Below, piece after piece: positions 55,874-64,000 of a stretch of 64,000 nucleotides of DNA. A program made the translations under genes and the position numbers. Source of the DNA: CAVZCK01 sp963773735 (GTDB lineage: Bacteria; Pseudomonadota; Alphaproteobacteria; Rhizobiales; Rhodomicrobiaceae); assembly GCA_963773735.1 (NCBI GenBank), contig CAVZCK010000028.1:62001-126000 (forward strand). The letters run 5' to 3'. Positions within the stretch are counted from its first letter, which is position 1. Each line of letters starts with the position of its first letter. The notes under the pieces were generated by a model, which was not told the DNA's origin, did no database searches, and worked only from the letters and a program-made list of their open reading frames with translations.

Positions 55874-56762
55874 ATGAGCCACGATCCCGCGCTGCCATCC
55901 GACATCGAGGCCCCGACCAAGCTTGCGCCGCTGTCACGCCTGGATTTCATGTCCGCCGCCACGGCGGCGACCGCCGGCTATACCCTCGCCGCGGGCCCGG
56001 TCCGCGCCGAGGTGATCAGGACCGACACCGACGGCCTGACGGTGGGCGATGCCAAGGTGAAGGTCGAAGGTGGCGAGATGCCGGCCTATTTCGCCAAGCC
56101 CAAGAGCGGAGCGAAGCCGCCGGTCATTCTGGTGGCGATGGAGATTTTCGGCCTGCACGAATATATCAAGGATGTGACGCGCCGGCTCGGCAAGCTCGGC
56201 GCTTTCGCCGTGGCGCCGGACTATTATTTCCGCAAGGGCGACCTCACCAAGATCAGCGACCGTAACGCAGCTCATGCCGCTGGTCAACGGCAAGCCCGAC
56301 GCCGAGCTGCTGAGCGACCTCGACGCCACCGTCGCCTGGGCCGCGGCACAGGGCGGCGATACCGGACGGCTGGGCATCATCGGATTTTGCCGGGGCGGGC
56401 GCACGGTCTGGGAATATGCCGCGCATAGCGACCAGCTGAAGGCGGGCGTGGCATTTTACGGCCCGGTGGTCGATCCGCAGACGCAAAGCGCCATCTGGCC
56501 GAAGAGCCCGACCCAGCTTGCCGCGCAGATGAAGGCGCCGGTGCTCGGCCTTTATGGCGAGGCCGATCAGGGTATTCCCCTCGCCCAGGTCGAGGCGATG
56601 AAAGCGGCGCTGGCGGCGGCCGGCAAGACCGCCGCGTTCAGGATCTTCCCAGGGGCGGGGCACGGCTTCCACGCCGATTATCGCCCCAGCTACGACAAGG
56701 AGGCCGCCGAGGCGGCCTGGGGCGAGATGCGGAGCTGGTTCGAGAAATACAAGGTTCTCTAG
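55874..56762 (+). CDS. Dienelactone hydrolase family protein, exported (one frame break)
   Basis: The protein is an alpha/beta hydrolase of the carboxymethylenebutenolidase type. A leader with SRLDFMSAATAATAGYTLAA ends AGPVRAEV, so it is probably exported, perhaps by Tat. The domain has VILVAMEIFGLHEYIKDVTR, the cysteine nucleophile in GIIGFCRGGRTVW, an acid in YGEADQGIPL, and His in PGAGHGFHADYRPS. A one-base insertion near 56268 breaks the frame (expected QLMPLVNGKPDAELLSDLD). GGAGGAAA precedes the ATG at 55874. Corrected length is about 295 residues. Its stop codon is the TAG at the edge of a palindromic repeat. Confidence 0.87.
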
Positions 56763-56835
56763 TGTCCCGATTCCGAAGTTCGCCTCATTCTGCAGCTAGC
56801 TCCTTAGCGAACTTCGGAATCTCAAGGGACACTAG
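56759..56835. repeat. Palindromic element at the end of the hydrolase gene
   Basis: CTAGTGTCCC at the left and GGGACACTAG at the right are perfect inverted ends. Inside are CCGAAGTTCGC and GCGAACTTCGG, also perfect, with a 22-base loop. The element supplies the stop codon of the upstream gene. It has the form of a small mobile palindromic unit and could also act as a terminator. Confidence 0.75.
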
Positions 56836-57158
56836 CAACCCTATGATTCTCGTGTGGTTTGAGATTGAGAAATCCCCTTGCTGAGCAAGCTGAGACAATA
56901 AAGGGGATTCTCGATCACCTCACTAGCGCGAGATCCGAAAAGCCTGTCCCCCGTGACGACGCAGGGCTGTCCGGGGAACGAGCCGGTCATGGCGCTGGCG
57001 CATGTCCGGCTTTCCCGCGCGAACCGCGATTTACTGCCATTGAGATCGCCCGCTCGTTGTCATGCCCTTGCAAAAAGCTGGCGGATTTTCATAAATTCAG
57101 TCATCAATTTATACAGTACGCGTCAATTTTTAAACGTTCCGAATAATGAGTGCTTCAT
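56836..57158. other. Intergenic, hairpin only
   Basis: Apart from the hairpin at 56863-56916 no feature is supported. Two short frames (56859-57146 and 56953-57204) lack protein character. Confidence 0.5.
56863..56916. repeat. Second palindromic element
   Basis: GATTGAGAAATCCCCTT and AAGGGGATTCTCGATC pair with one mismatch and one bulge around a 21-base loop. It lies 27 bases from the previous palindrome and is unrelated in sequence. Confidence 0.6.
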
Positions 57159-58892
57159 ATGGATCGGCGATCGTTTTTACAAACTCTTATTGTACTCGGA
57201 CTGACAAACCAGGGCATTTTTTCCGCCGGTGCGCAAACGGCACAAGGTAGCGCTCAGCGGCGTTTCATCGATGCCCACTGCCATTTCTTCAACGCCAAAG
57301 ACCTGCCCGTTCGAGGCTTCATCCAGGAAGTCGTCCTCGGCGACTACGCGGAGCTCAGACCGCTTCCGGCGACGGGGCTGCTCCCCATGGCGGAGAGCGT
57401 ATGGAAAGGCCTTGCCAGCCTGCTCATCAAGGAAATCCTCGGCGCGGGGACACCCGATCCGCGCGAAGAGATGCAATGCCTGGCGGAGCCTGCGGCTTGC
57501 GATGATTTTGCCCGCTTTGCCAGGCTGCCTCAAATTCCAAGGTCCGCAACTGTCGCCCGCGACGGCGAAACGCCCGAAGCGCGTCTGCTGCGACTGACGC
57601 TTGAGGAGCATTACGCCGCAGCGGAATCGCTCAGCGCGCGAAGCGCCACGGCCGTCGCACAGGACGAAGATATCGACGCCTTCGTTGGCTTCGTCCTCGG
57701 GGAGATGAAGGATAAGGGGCGCATCGCGCCCGAGGCGAGCCCGCAGAGGCTGCGAAGCGAACGCACCGCAAGGTCCCTGTTCCTGGTCGACATCGCCGAC
57801 TTTCTGACCGGCGGCGACAGTGTCTTCAGCCGCTATTTTCGTTGGGCGAATTTGCTCACCGCCTACCGGTCGCAGATCATTGCCAGATATATTTCGCTTT
57901 ATCAGACAGCGCAGCGCCACCTCGTTCTCGCCGCCCCGGCGCTGGTCGATTTTAGCTATTGGCTCGGCGATCAAACGCAAGGCGACCTGCAAGAGCAGAC
58001 CAAGCTGATGGGGCTGCTCTCGCTGCGGCAGGCATCTCCGGTCCATGGGTTTGCGCCTTTCGATCCCGCGCGCAATATCCTCCATGAGCCGGGAAAACCG
58101 TCATCGCTGGCGATCGTGCAGGAGGCCGTCGCTCAACACGGCTTTATAGGCGTCAAGCTGTACCCACCAATGGGCTTCAGGCCATCGGGAAATGCCGACG
58201 AGCGCGACTATCCGCCGAGCGTATCGCAAAACGATCCGGGCTTCGGCCGGAAGCTGGATGAGCAGCTCTTCGAGCTGTATGACTGGTGCGCGCGTGAAGA
58301 CGTTGCCATTCTTGCCCATACCACCGACAGTCAGTCTGCGAACGTGGATTTCGGGAAGCGCGCGGATCCGAAATTCTGGCTTGCGGTCCTGGAGAAGCAC
58401 AATGGCCTGCGTATTAATCTTGCGCATTTCGGGAACTTTAGTCAGGCCAAATCGGGCGGAACATACGACCTTTCGCTTTATCCGCAGACCTGGGAAGCAC
58501 GGATTGCCGAACTGATCGGCGACCGGCGTTTCACCCATCTCTATGCCGATGTCAGCTATTTCGGCTGGGTTCTTGGCACAGACAGCGCCAACACGGCCAA
58601 TGTTACGGCCATCAAAAAGATGTGCGCGGAATTTTTGAAGGCCGATCCCGCCGCCGAGCGGCTTTTGTTCGGGACGGATTGGTCGTTCATCGCCCGCGAA
58701 GACAAGTTCGAAGCCTATCTCGACGGCATTGAGGCCTTCTTCCGCGATCTGGGGCTGAACGATGCGGCGATCGACAATCTCTTCTACAAAAACGCGATGC
58801 GCTTTTTCGGCCTTCAAAGCGGCGAGAAGACGTTCTCACGCCTTGAGGCATTTTACGCCCGGAATGGAAAGCCAATGCCATCGTTCGCGTGA
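57159..58892 (+). CDS. Tat-exported amidohydrolase (Amidohydro_2-like)
   Basis: The protein starts MDRRSFLQTLIVLGL, a Tat-type twin-arginine leader ending near AGA, so it is folded before export. The metal-dependent hydrolase fold shows DAHCHFFNAKDLPVRGF near residue 38 (HxH), VKLYPPMGFRPSGN, ILAHTTDSQSANVDFG and NLAHFGNF (further His ligands), and LFGTDWSFIAR (Asp). A helical insertion of about 250 residues lies between the first and second metal blocks, making it longer (577 residues) than usual. The family includes decarboxylases and amidases; the substrate is unknown. A trypsin gene follows after 66 bases. Confidence 0.85.
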   Translation: MDRRSFLQTLIVLGLTNQGIFSAGAQTAQGSAQRRFIDAHCHFFNAKDLPVRGFIQEVVLGDYAELRPLPATGLLPMAESVWKGLASLLIKEILGAGTPDPREEMQCLAEPAACDDFARFARLPQIPRSATVARDGETPEARLLRLTLEEHYAAAESLSARSATAVAQDEDIDAFVGFVLGEMKDKGRIAPEASPQRLRSERTARSLFLVDIADFLTGGDSVFSRYFRWANLLTAYRSQIIARYISLYQTAQRHLVLAAPALVDFSYWLGDQTQGDLQEQTKLMGLLSLRQASPVHGFAPFDPARNILHEPGKPSSLAIVQEAVAQHGFIGVKLYPPMGFRPSGNADERDYPPSVSQNDPGFGRKLDEQLFELYDWCAREDVAILAHTTDSQSANVDFGKRADPKFWLAVLEKHNGLRINLAHFGNFSQAKSGGTYDLSLYPQTWEARIAELIGDRRFTHLYADVSYFGWVLGTDSANTANVTAIKKMCAEFLKADPAAERLLFGTDWSFIAREDKFEAYLDGIEAFFRDLGLNDAAIDNLFYKNAMRFFGLQSGEKTFSRLEAFYARNGKPMPSFA

Positions 58893-58958
58893 GGGTGTCG
58901 TTCTGTTCAATACGATGAGGCAGGTACATTTGCGGAAGTTAATTTTCGGGGATCAAAC

Positions 58959-59762
58959 ATGTTTCGTCGGCAGATCTGGCGGTTTTCTCTTACGGCGATT
59001 TTGACTCTCGCCGTTTTTGCGACGACGGCCGTTGCGCAGGGCGACTGCATCGACAACCGAAGAATTGTCGGCGGCGTGGACACCGATATCAAGGAGCACC
59101 CCTGGCAGGTCGCGCTATACCTGCTCGCGACGGACGGCCTGTGCGGCGGATCGCTCATTCAGGACAGATGGGTGCTGACCGCGGCGCACTGTTTCGCTGA
59201 TTCAGCGGTGCCCCAATCCATCCGCGTAAAGGCCGGCGCGACCAACTACCAACAGGGCGGCGCTTGGACGGAGGTCGAGAAGGTCATCATTCACGAGAAC
59301 TATGACGCCAGCACGCATGAGAACGATCTCGCGCTTGTGCGGCTCAAATCGGCGACACCCGGCGACACCATTCCCCTAGCCGGAGCCAATCAGCCGCTCA
59401 AAGCTTGCGACAAGCTCGAAGTGACCGGATGGGGACGCACGTCCGAAGGCGGCCAAGTCTCCGACACTCTCCAAAAAGGCGAAATCCTGTACGTCGAGAA
59501 TGCAACCTGCAATGCCGCCGACATCTACAATGGCGACGTCAAGCCGGGCATGATGTGTGCCGGCTTTCGTGACGGCGGGGTCGATTCCTGCCAGGGCGAC
59601 AGCGGCGGCCCTCTGGTCCTCAGAGGCGAGGATGGGCCCGTGCTGGTGGGCGTGGTCTCTTGGGGTGAAGGCTGCGCCCGAAAGCTGCGTTATGGCGTGT
59701 ACACGCGTGTCAACGCCTACAACGATTGGATCGCGAAGACCATTCTCGCGAACGAGAACTAA
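58959..59762 (+). CDS. Secreted trypsin-like serine protease (S1A)
   Basis: The 267-residue protein is a chymotrypsin-fold protease. A signal peptide (SLTAILTLAVFATTAVAQ) precedes a short pro-segment and the zymogen cleavage site RIVGG. The catalytic triad is complete: His in LTAAHCF, Asp in ENDLALVRL, Ser in GDSGGPLVL. The residue six before the serine is Asp (DSCQGDSGG), which gives trypsin-like cleavage after Arg or Lys. Six cysteines fit the usual disulfides. Start at 58959. It lies between an exported amidohydrolase and an exported WD40-caspase, all on the plus strand. S1A proteases are uncommon in alphaproteobacteria. Confidence 0.93.
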   Translation: MFRRQIWRFSLTAILTLAVFATTAVAQGDCIDNRRIVGGVDTDIKEHPWQVALYLLATDGLCGGSLIQDRWVLTAAHCFADSAVPQSIRVKAGATNYQQGGAWTEVEKVIIHENYDASTHENDLALVRLKSATPGDTIPLAGANQPLKACDKLEVTGWGRTSEGGQVSDTLQKGEILYVENATCNAADIYNGDVKPGMMCAGFRDGGVDSCQGDSGGPLVLRGEDGPVLVGVVSWGEGCARKLRYGVYTRVNAYNDWIAKTILANEN

Positions 59763-59930
59763 TCACCTGACGAGGCAAGGATGAGACAGGTTCGTCTTGG
59801 AACGGCTCGCCGCGACGGTCGGCGCTCTGACGCGGCTGCGGCTTTGCCTGGGCGCAAGCGCCCGAGAACACGTCAAGGCTAAGCGCAAGTTGCTGATTGT
59901 TACGCTTGAGCGCCGGGATGGGCACGCTCC

Positions 59931-62900
59931 ATGAGACAGCGGTACTTTGTTTGTTTTCGCCGGCTTCGTCGGCGCGGCGGCGCTGTTTTCGTCCTCGGCG
60001 AAAGCCCAGCAGCACTTCGAAACGCAGTTGGTGCCGCAAATGGGGCATACCGACGCCGTCTGGTCGGTAGCCTTCTCGCCGGACGGGCATCTCGCTCTCT
60101 CGGGCAGCGAAGACAACACGCTGAGGCTCTGGGAGGTCGACACCGGCAAGGAGCTGCGCAGCTTCAACGGCCATACCGGCTTCGTCAGTGCGGTGGCATT
60201 TTCGCCGGATGGCCGCTTTGCCCTCTCCGGTGCCTGGGACGATACGGTGAAACTGTGGGACGTAGCGACGGGCCAGGAGCTGCGCAGCTTCAGCGGCCAT
60301 ACCGCCTTTCTCGAAGCGGTCGCGTTCTCGCCCGACGGCCGCTTTGCCCTCTCTGGCGGCCAGGACAAAATATTGAAATTGTGGGATATAGCGACGGGCC
60401 AGGAGCTGCGCAGCTTCAGCGGCCATACGAGCGCCGTCTGGTCGGTGGCGTTTTCCCCGGATGGCCGCTTCATTCTCTCCGGCGGCGCCGATAACGCGCT
60501 GAAATTATGGGACGCGGACACCGGCAAGGAGCTGCGTAGCTTTACCGGACACACCGCCAGCGTCTGGTCGGTGATGTTCTTTCCGGACGGCCGCCTCGCC
60601 CTGTCCGGCAGCGGAGATAAGACGCTGAAAATATGGGATGTCGCCACCGGCCAGGAGGTGCGCAGCTTGGGCGGTAAGGGCGCCGGCATCAGGTCCGCAG
60701 CCCTTTCGCGCGACGGACGTTTCGCTCTCTCGGGTGGCGGCAATGACGGCTTGATGAAGCTGTGGGACGTCGCCACCGGCCAGGAGATCCGCACCTTCCG
60801 CGGGCATAGAAATTCGGTCAGGTCGGTGGCGTTTTCGCCCGATGGGCAATCTGCCCTATCGGGAAGCCAGGACGGAACCTTCAAGCTTTGGGATCTGACG
60901 ACCGGCCAGGAGCGGCGCAGCTTCAGCGGCCATGCGGGCTATATCAGTTCCGTGGCGCTATCGCCCGACGGCCGTTCCGCGCTTTCCGGCAGCTCCGACA
61001 ATTTGATGCGGTTGTGGGACATGGCGACGGGCAAGGAACTGCTCAGCTTCGCCGGGCACAAAGGCGACGTGCTGTCCGTGGCGTTTTCGCCGGATGGCCA
61101 TCTTGCCCTCTCGGGCAGCCGGGACCACACGCTGAAGCTGTGGGACGTGTCCTCGGGCCGCGAGCTGCGCAGCTTCACCGGGCATCCGGGCGAGGTCTGG
61201 TCGGTGACATTTTCCGCCGATGGGCGCCTTGCGCTTTCGGGCGGCGGCCGCTTCGTTCCTCCCACCAAGCGCCACCGGTCCCGGCCGAAGAAGGAAGACA
61301 CGGCGCTGAGATTATGGGACGTCGAAACGGGCCAGCAGATTCGCAGCTTCACTGGTCATAGCGGCGCCGTGCGATCGGTGGCGCTGTCGCCCGACGGCCA
61401 GTTTGCGCTCTCCGGCAGCGATGACATGAGCATGAAATTGTGGGAGGTCGCGACGGGCAAAGAAGTGCGCAGCTTCAGCGGCCATAAGAGCTTCGTCCGG
61501 TCGGTCGCGTTTTCGCCCGACGGCCGTTTTGCCCTCTCCGGTGCCTGGGACGATACGGTGAAACTGTGGGATGTGGCAACCGGCCAGGAGCTGCGCAGCT
61601 TTACCGGGCATAGCGGCAATGTGGAGTCGGTTGCGTTTTCTCCCGACGGTCGTTACGCGCTTTCCGGCAGCCATGACAACACGCTGCGTCTGTGGGAGGT
61701 GGCGACCGGCAAGGAGCTGCGCCGCTTCAGCGGCCATGCAGGCATCGTCCAGTCGGTTACGTTTTCGCCGAATGCCCGTTTCATCCTTTCCGGCAGCCAT
61801 GACGGCACGGCCCGGATCTGGGATCTCGAAAGCGGACAGGAACTCGCGCGGATGATGGCGGCCGCCGATGGTGAATGGCTGACCATGACGCCGAAGGGGT
61901 TTTTTACCGCCTCGCAGCGAGGCGGCGAGCTGCTCAGCATCGTGCGCGGCCTCGACGCCTACTCCGTGCACCAATTCTATGACCACCTCTACCGCCCCGA
62001 TCTGGTGGAGGAGCTGCTGAAGGGTGATGCTCAGGGGAAATATGCGGACGCGGCTTCAAAGCTCAATCTGGAGACGATTTTGAACTCTGGACCGGCGCCG
62101 AAGCTCGAACTCTTGGAGAAGAAGCACACCGAGCGGTCAGAGGACAGCGTGAATCTTTCTGTGCGGATCAAGGATGCGGGCGGCGGCATCGGCGAAAAGG
62201 TAGTCTGGCGGGTGAACGGCAAGACGCAAGGCGATCTGACCGTGCCGGGCTTGCAGGGTCCGCCCAGTCCTGGTCGGTTCGTTACGATGAGCCAGGAACT
62301 GAAGGTCGATCGGAGCAAATCCAACATCGTCGAGGTGACCGCCTATAATGGCCAGGGACTGCTGGCAAGCCTGCCGCTGCAAGTCACCGTCGATTCCTTT
62401 GGGGTGACGACGACCGAGCGGCCCAAGCTCCATGTGCTCGCTGCCGGCGTCGATAAATATGCGATGGGGGATCTGGAGCTGCGCTATGCGGTGAAGGACG
62501 CCCAAGCTTTTGCAGAGGCGATGCAAGTCGGTGGGGAGTACCTTGTTCTCTGAAGTCAGGATCACCGCCCTTCGGGACGGCGAGGTGACGAAGTCAGGGC
62601 TCGAGGCGGCGGTGAACAAGCTCGCGAGCGAGGTCAAGCCCACCGATGTGTTCGTCTTGTTCCTGAGCGGCCATGGCCGCTCGATCGCCGGCAAATACTA
62701 CTTCCTGCAGCAGAATCTGGACTTCGCCAAAGGCCAGAGCATCGAGAAGGATGCCATCAGCCAGGATCTGTGGCAGGCAGTGGCTGGCCAAGATCCCGGC
62801 GCAGAAGACGCTGCTGATCTATGACACTTGCGAGAGCGCCGCGGCCTCGGGCCTGGTTCGCGGCGGCGAGAGCGGGCGCGAGACGGCGATGGACAAATTG

Positions 62901-63389
62901 CAGAATGCCACCGGCCAGAACCTGATCGCAGCGGCGCGCGAGGCCGCCTATGAGGGCTATGAGGGGCATGGAGTGCTCACCTACGCCATACTTGAGGCCT
63001 TTCGGAAGTTGGAGACGCCCGGAGGTAAGGCTCAGGAGGTCGGTGTCGATAGGCTTGCGCATTATATCGGCAAGAGGGTGCCCGAGATCACAACGGCGCT
63101 TTATGGCGTGCGCCAGGAGCCGATCCGAAAACTCACCGGCGAAGATTTCCCCCTCGGGCTGAAGATCCTCACATCGGCGGCGCCGAGTGAATGTCCCGCC
63201 GAGGAGGAATTCGTCATCATCAAAAGCGAGCCCCTGCGGGATAATCCGGACGACACGGCGCAGAGCGGTCGCACGCTCACTCCGGGCTACCGGGTCGGAG
63301 CCAAATTCTCCGGGAGCTGGGCGCTGATCTGCCGGGATGGCGCAAAACTCGGCTATCTCCGGCCGGAAAGCATAGCAAAAACAAATTAG
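59931..63389 (+). CDS. Exported WD40-repeat caspase-like (C14) protein (three frame breaks)
   Basis: Corrected for one-base insertions near 59945, 62526 and 62789, this is a protein of about 1151 residues. A signal peptide (FVFAGFVGAAALFSSSAKAQ) is followed by 14 WD40 repeats, about two seven-blade propellers (residues 35-640), each like GHTGFVSAVAFSPDGRFALS. Blade 10 carries a basic insert, PPTKRHRSRPKKEDT. After a linker comes a caspase domain starting LHVLAAGVDKYAMGDLELR. It has the catalytic His in LFLSGHGRS and Cys in LLIYDTCESAA. The C-terminus (YRVGAKFSGSWALICRDG) resembles an SH3 domain. Such proteins occur in several Hyphomicrobiales; role and trigger are unknown. It follows the secreted trypsin gene by 168 bases. 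Confidence 0.9.
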
Positions 63390-63726
63390 ATTTCGACATC
63401 TTGGATATCGGGTGCTCCTCGTGCGTATTCAGCGGCTTTTTCGAGCGGAGTTTGGGGTGAGGCTATTATGGATTGCGGCGGGCGTCGTTCGCCGCGTCCG
63501 CTGCGGTTCGGCCCAAATCCCTTTCGTGGGAGCGCGTCAAGTCCGAGGTGGCGCGCTTGGCGGAGGCGCTGGTGTCGCTCGGCATGACCAATAGCCGCAT
63601 GAAAGATTTCTATGATCTGTGGTGAAGTCGTCGCTGCTTCCAATTGTGTTAGAGATTTTCGTGGGATTTTGCCCATTTGTTGGTCTCTAACATACGATAT
63701 AAGTTATTGATTTTGCTATAAATCGG
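63390..63726. other. Intergenic region containing a toxin remnant
   Basis: Apart from the AbiEii-like fragment I see no feature. Its right edge adjoins the initiator tRNA gene. Confidence 0.5.
63522..63625 (+). pseudogene. C-terminal remnant of an AbiEii-like nucleotidyltransferase toxin
   Basis: The frame ending with the stop at 63623-63625 reads SLSWERVKSEVARLAEALVS followed by LGMTNSRMKDFYDLW. The block AxVSLGMxNSRMKDFYDLW is characteristic of AbiEii/type IV toxin nucleotidyltransferases. Nothing upstream is recognisable and the frame stops early, so it is a decayed fragment. No AbiEi antitoxin is present. Confidence 0.6.
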
Positions 63727-63803
<77 letters not shown>

Positions 63804-64000
63804 GCAATATCAGCTTCGTTAAGACCATTGGCATCGGCGTGCCCGCCCAAATCTGAAACGCGAGGAGGCCGTGCACGCAAGAATGAGCGGATGTCATGGA
63901 GCGCGAAGGCTTGCTGTGTAGCTGAAACGTCCGGACTACGCAACCCCTTCGCCAAATTTTGTTCGGCGGCGGCACATGTCCTGCTCGATCAGCAGAGCGG

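Noticed and set aside
60000..61860. Tandem DNA repeats
   Set aside because: The periodic similarity of about 126 bases is explained by the WD40 repeats of the encoded protein.

Overview
The window is about 64 kb of GC-rich DNA from an alphaproteobacterium, almost certainly order Hyphomicrobiales (Rhizobiales). The evidence is the dcw gene order running into ftsZ, lpxC and bamD, an alphaproteobacterial BcsS, an ECF42 sigma factor with DGPF partners, palindromic intergenic repeats of the kind common in Bradyrhizobium-like genomes, and an initiator tRNA with a variant anticodon stem. I cannot name a genus.

Layout. 1-7 kb: a TRAP transporter (dctM, dctQ, dctP) followed by a YdiJ-like FAD/Fe-S 2-hydroxyacid dehydrogenase, with a serine-glyoxylate aminotransferase divergent from it; this looks like uptake and oxidation of a 2-hydroxy acid. 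7-13 kb: stress and accessory genes (VOC proteins, a MoaD-like protein beside a BNR propeller, SRPBCC, two DGPF/YCII proteins, the ECF42 sigma factor); three promoters here share one motif with identical spacing. 13-21.4 kb: a TPR protein, small hypotheticals, BcsS, a lipoprotein-like hydrolase, a bactofilin and a BNR protein. 21.8-43.9 kb: the complete division and cell-wall cluster mraZ-rsmH-ftsL-ftsI-murE-murF-mraY-murD-ftsW-murG-murC-murB-ddl-ftsQ-ftsA-ftsZ, then lpxC and bamD, with a six-copy MraZ box upstream and three REP-like palindromic elements at gene junctions. 44-47.4 kb: a sugar isomerase-like protein, an ArsR/SRPBCC pair with a visible operator, and an HNH-like protein. 47.8-51.8 kb: gatC, gatA, a chorismate mutase and gatB. 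51.8-63.7 kb: an accessory stretch ending near an initiator tRNA. It holds a broken membrane-protein gene of unknown family, several palindromic and diverged repeats, a dienelactone hydrolase, a Tat-exported amidohydrolase, a secreted trypsin, an exported 14-blade WD40-caspase, and a remnant of an AbiEii-like toxin.

Sequence quality matters for every reading here. At least 27 single-base insertions interrupt otherwise well conserved genes, including essential ones (murD, murC, murB, ftsQ, ftsA, ftsZ, gatA, gatB). For each affected gene the full span modulo 3 agrees with the number of insertions inferred from the protein reading. I treat these as consensus errors, not biology, and annotate the full-length genes.

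The strongest leads for new biology are the ECF42 promoter set, the exported trypsin/WD40-caspase pair, the reconstructed orphan membrane protein at 52.2-53.6 kb, and the BNR-propeller/MoaD-like pair.
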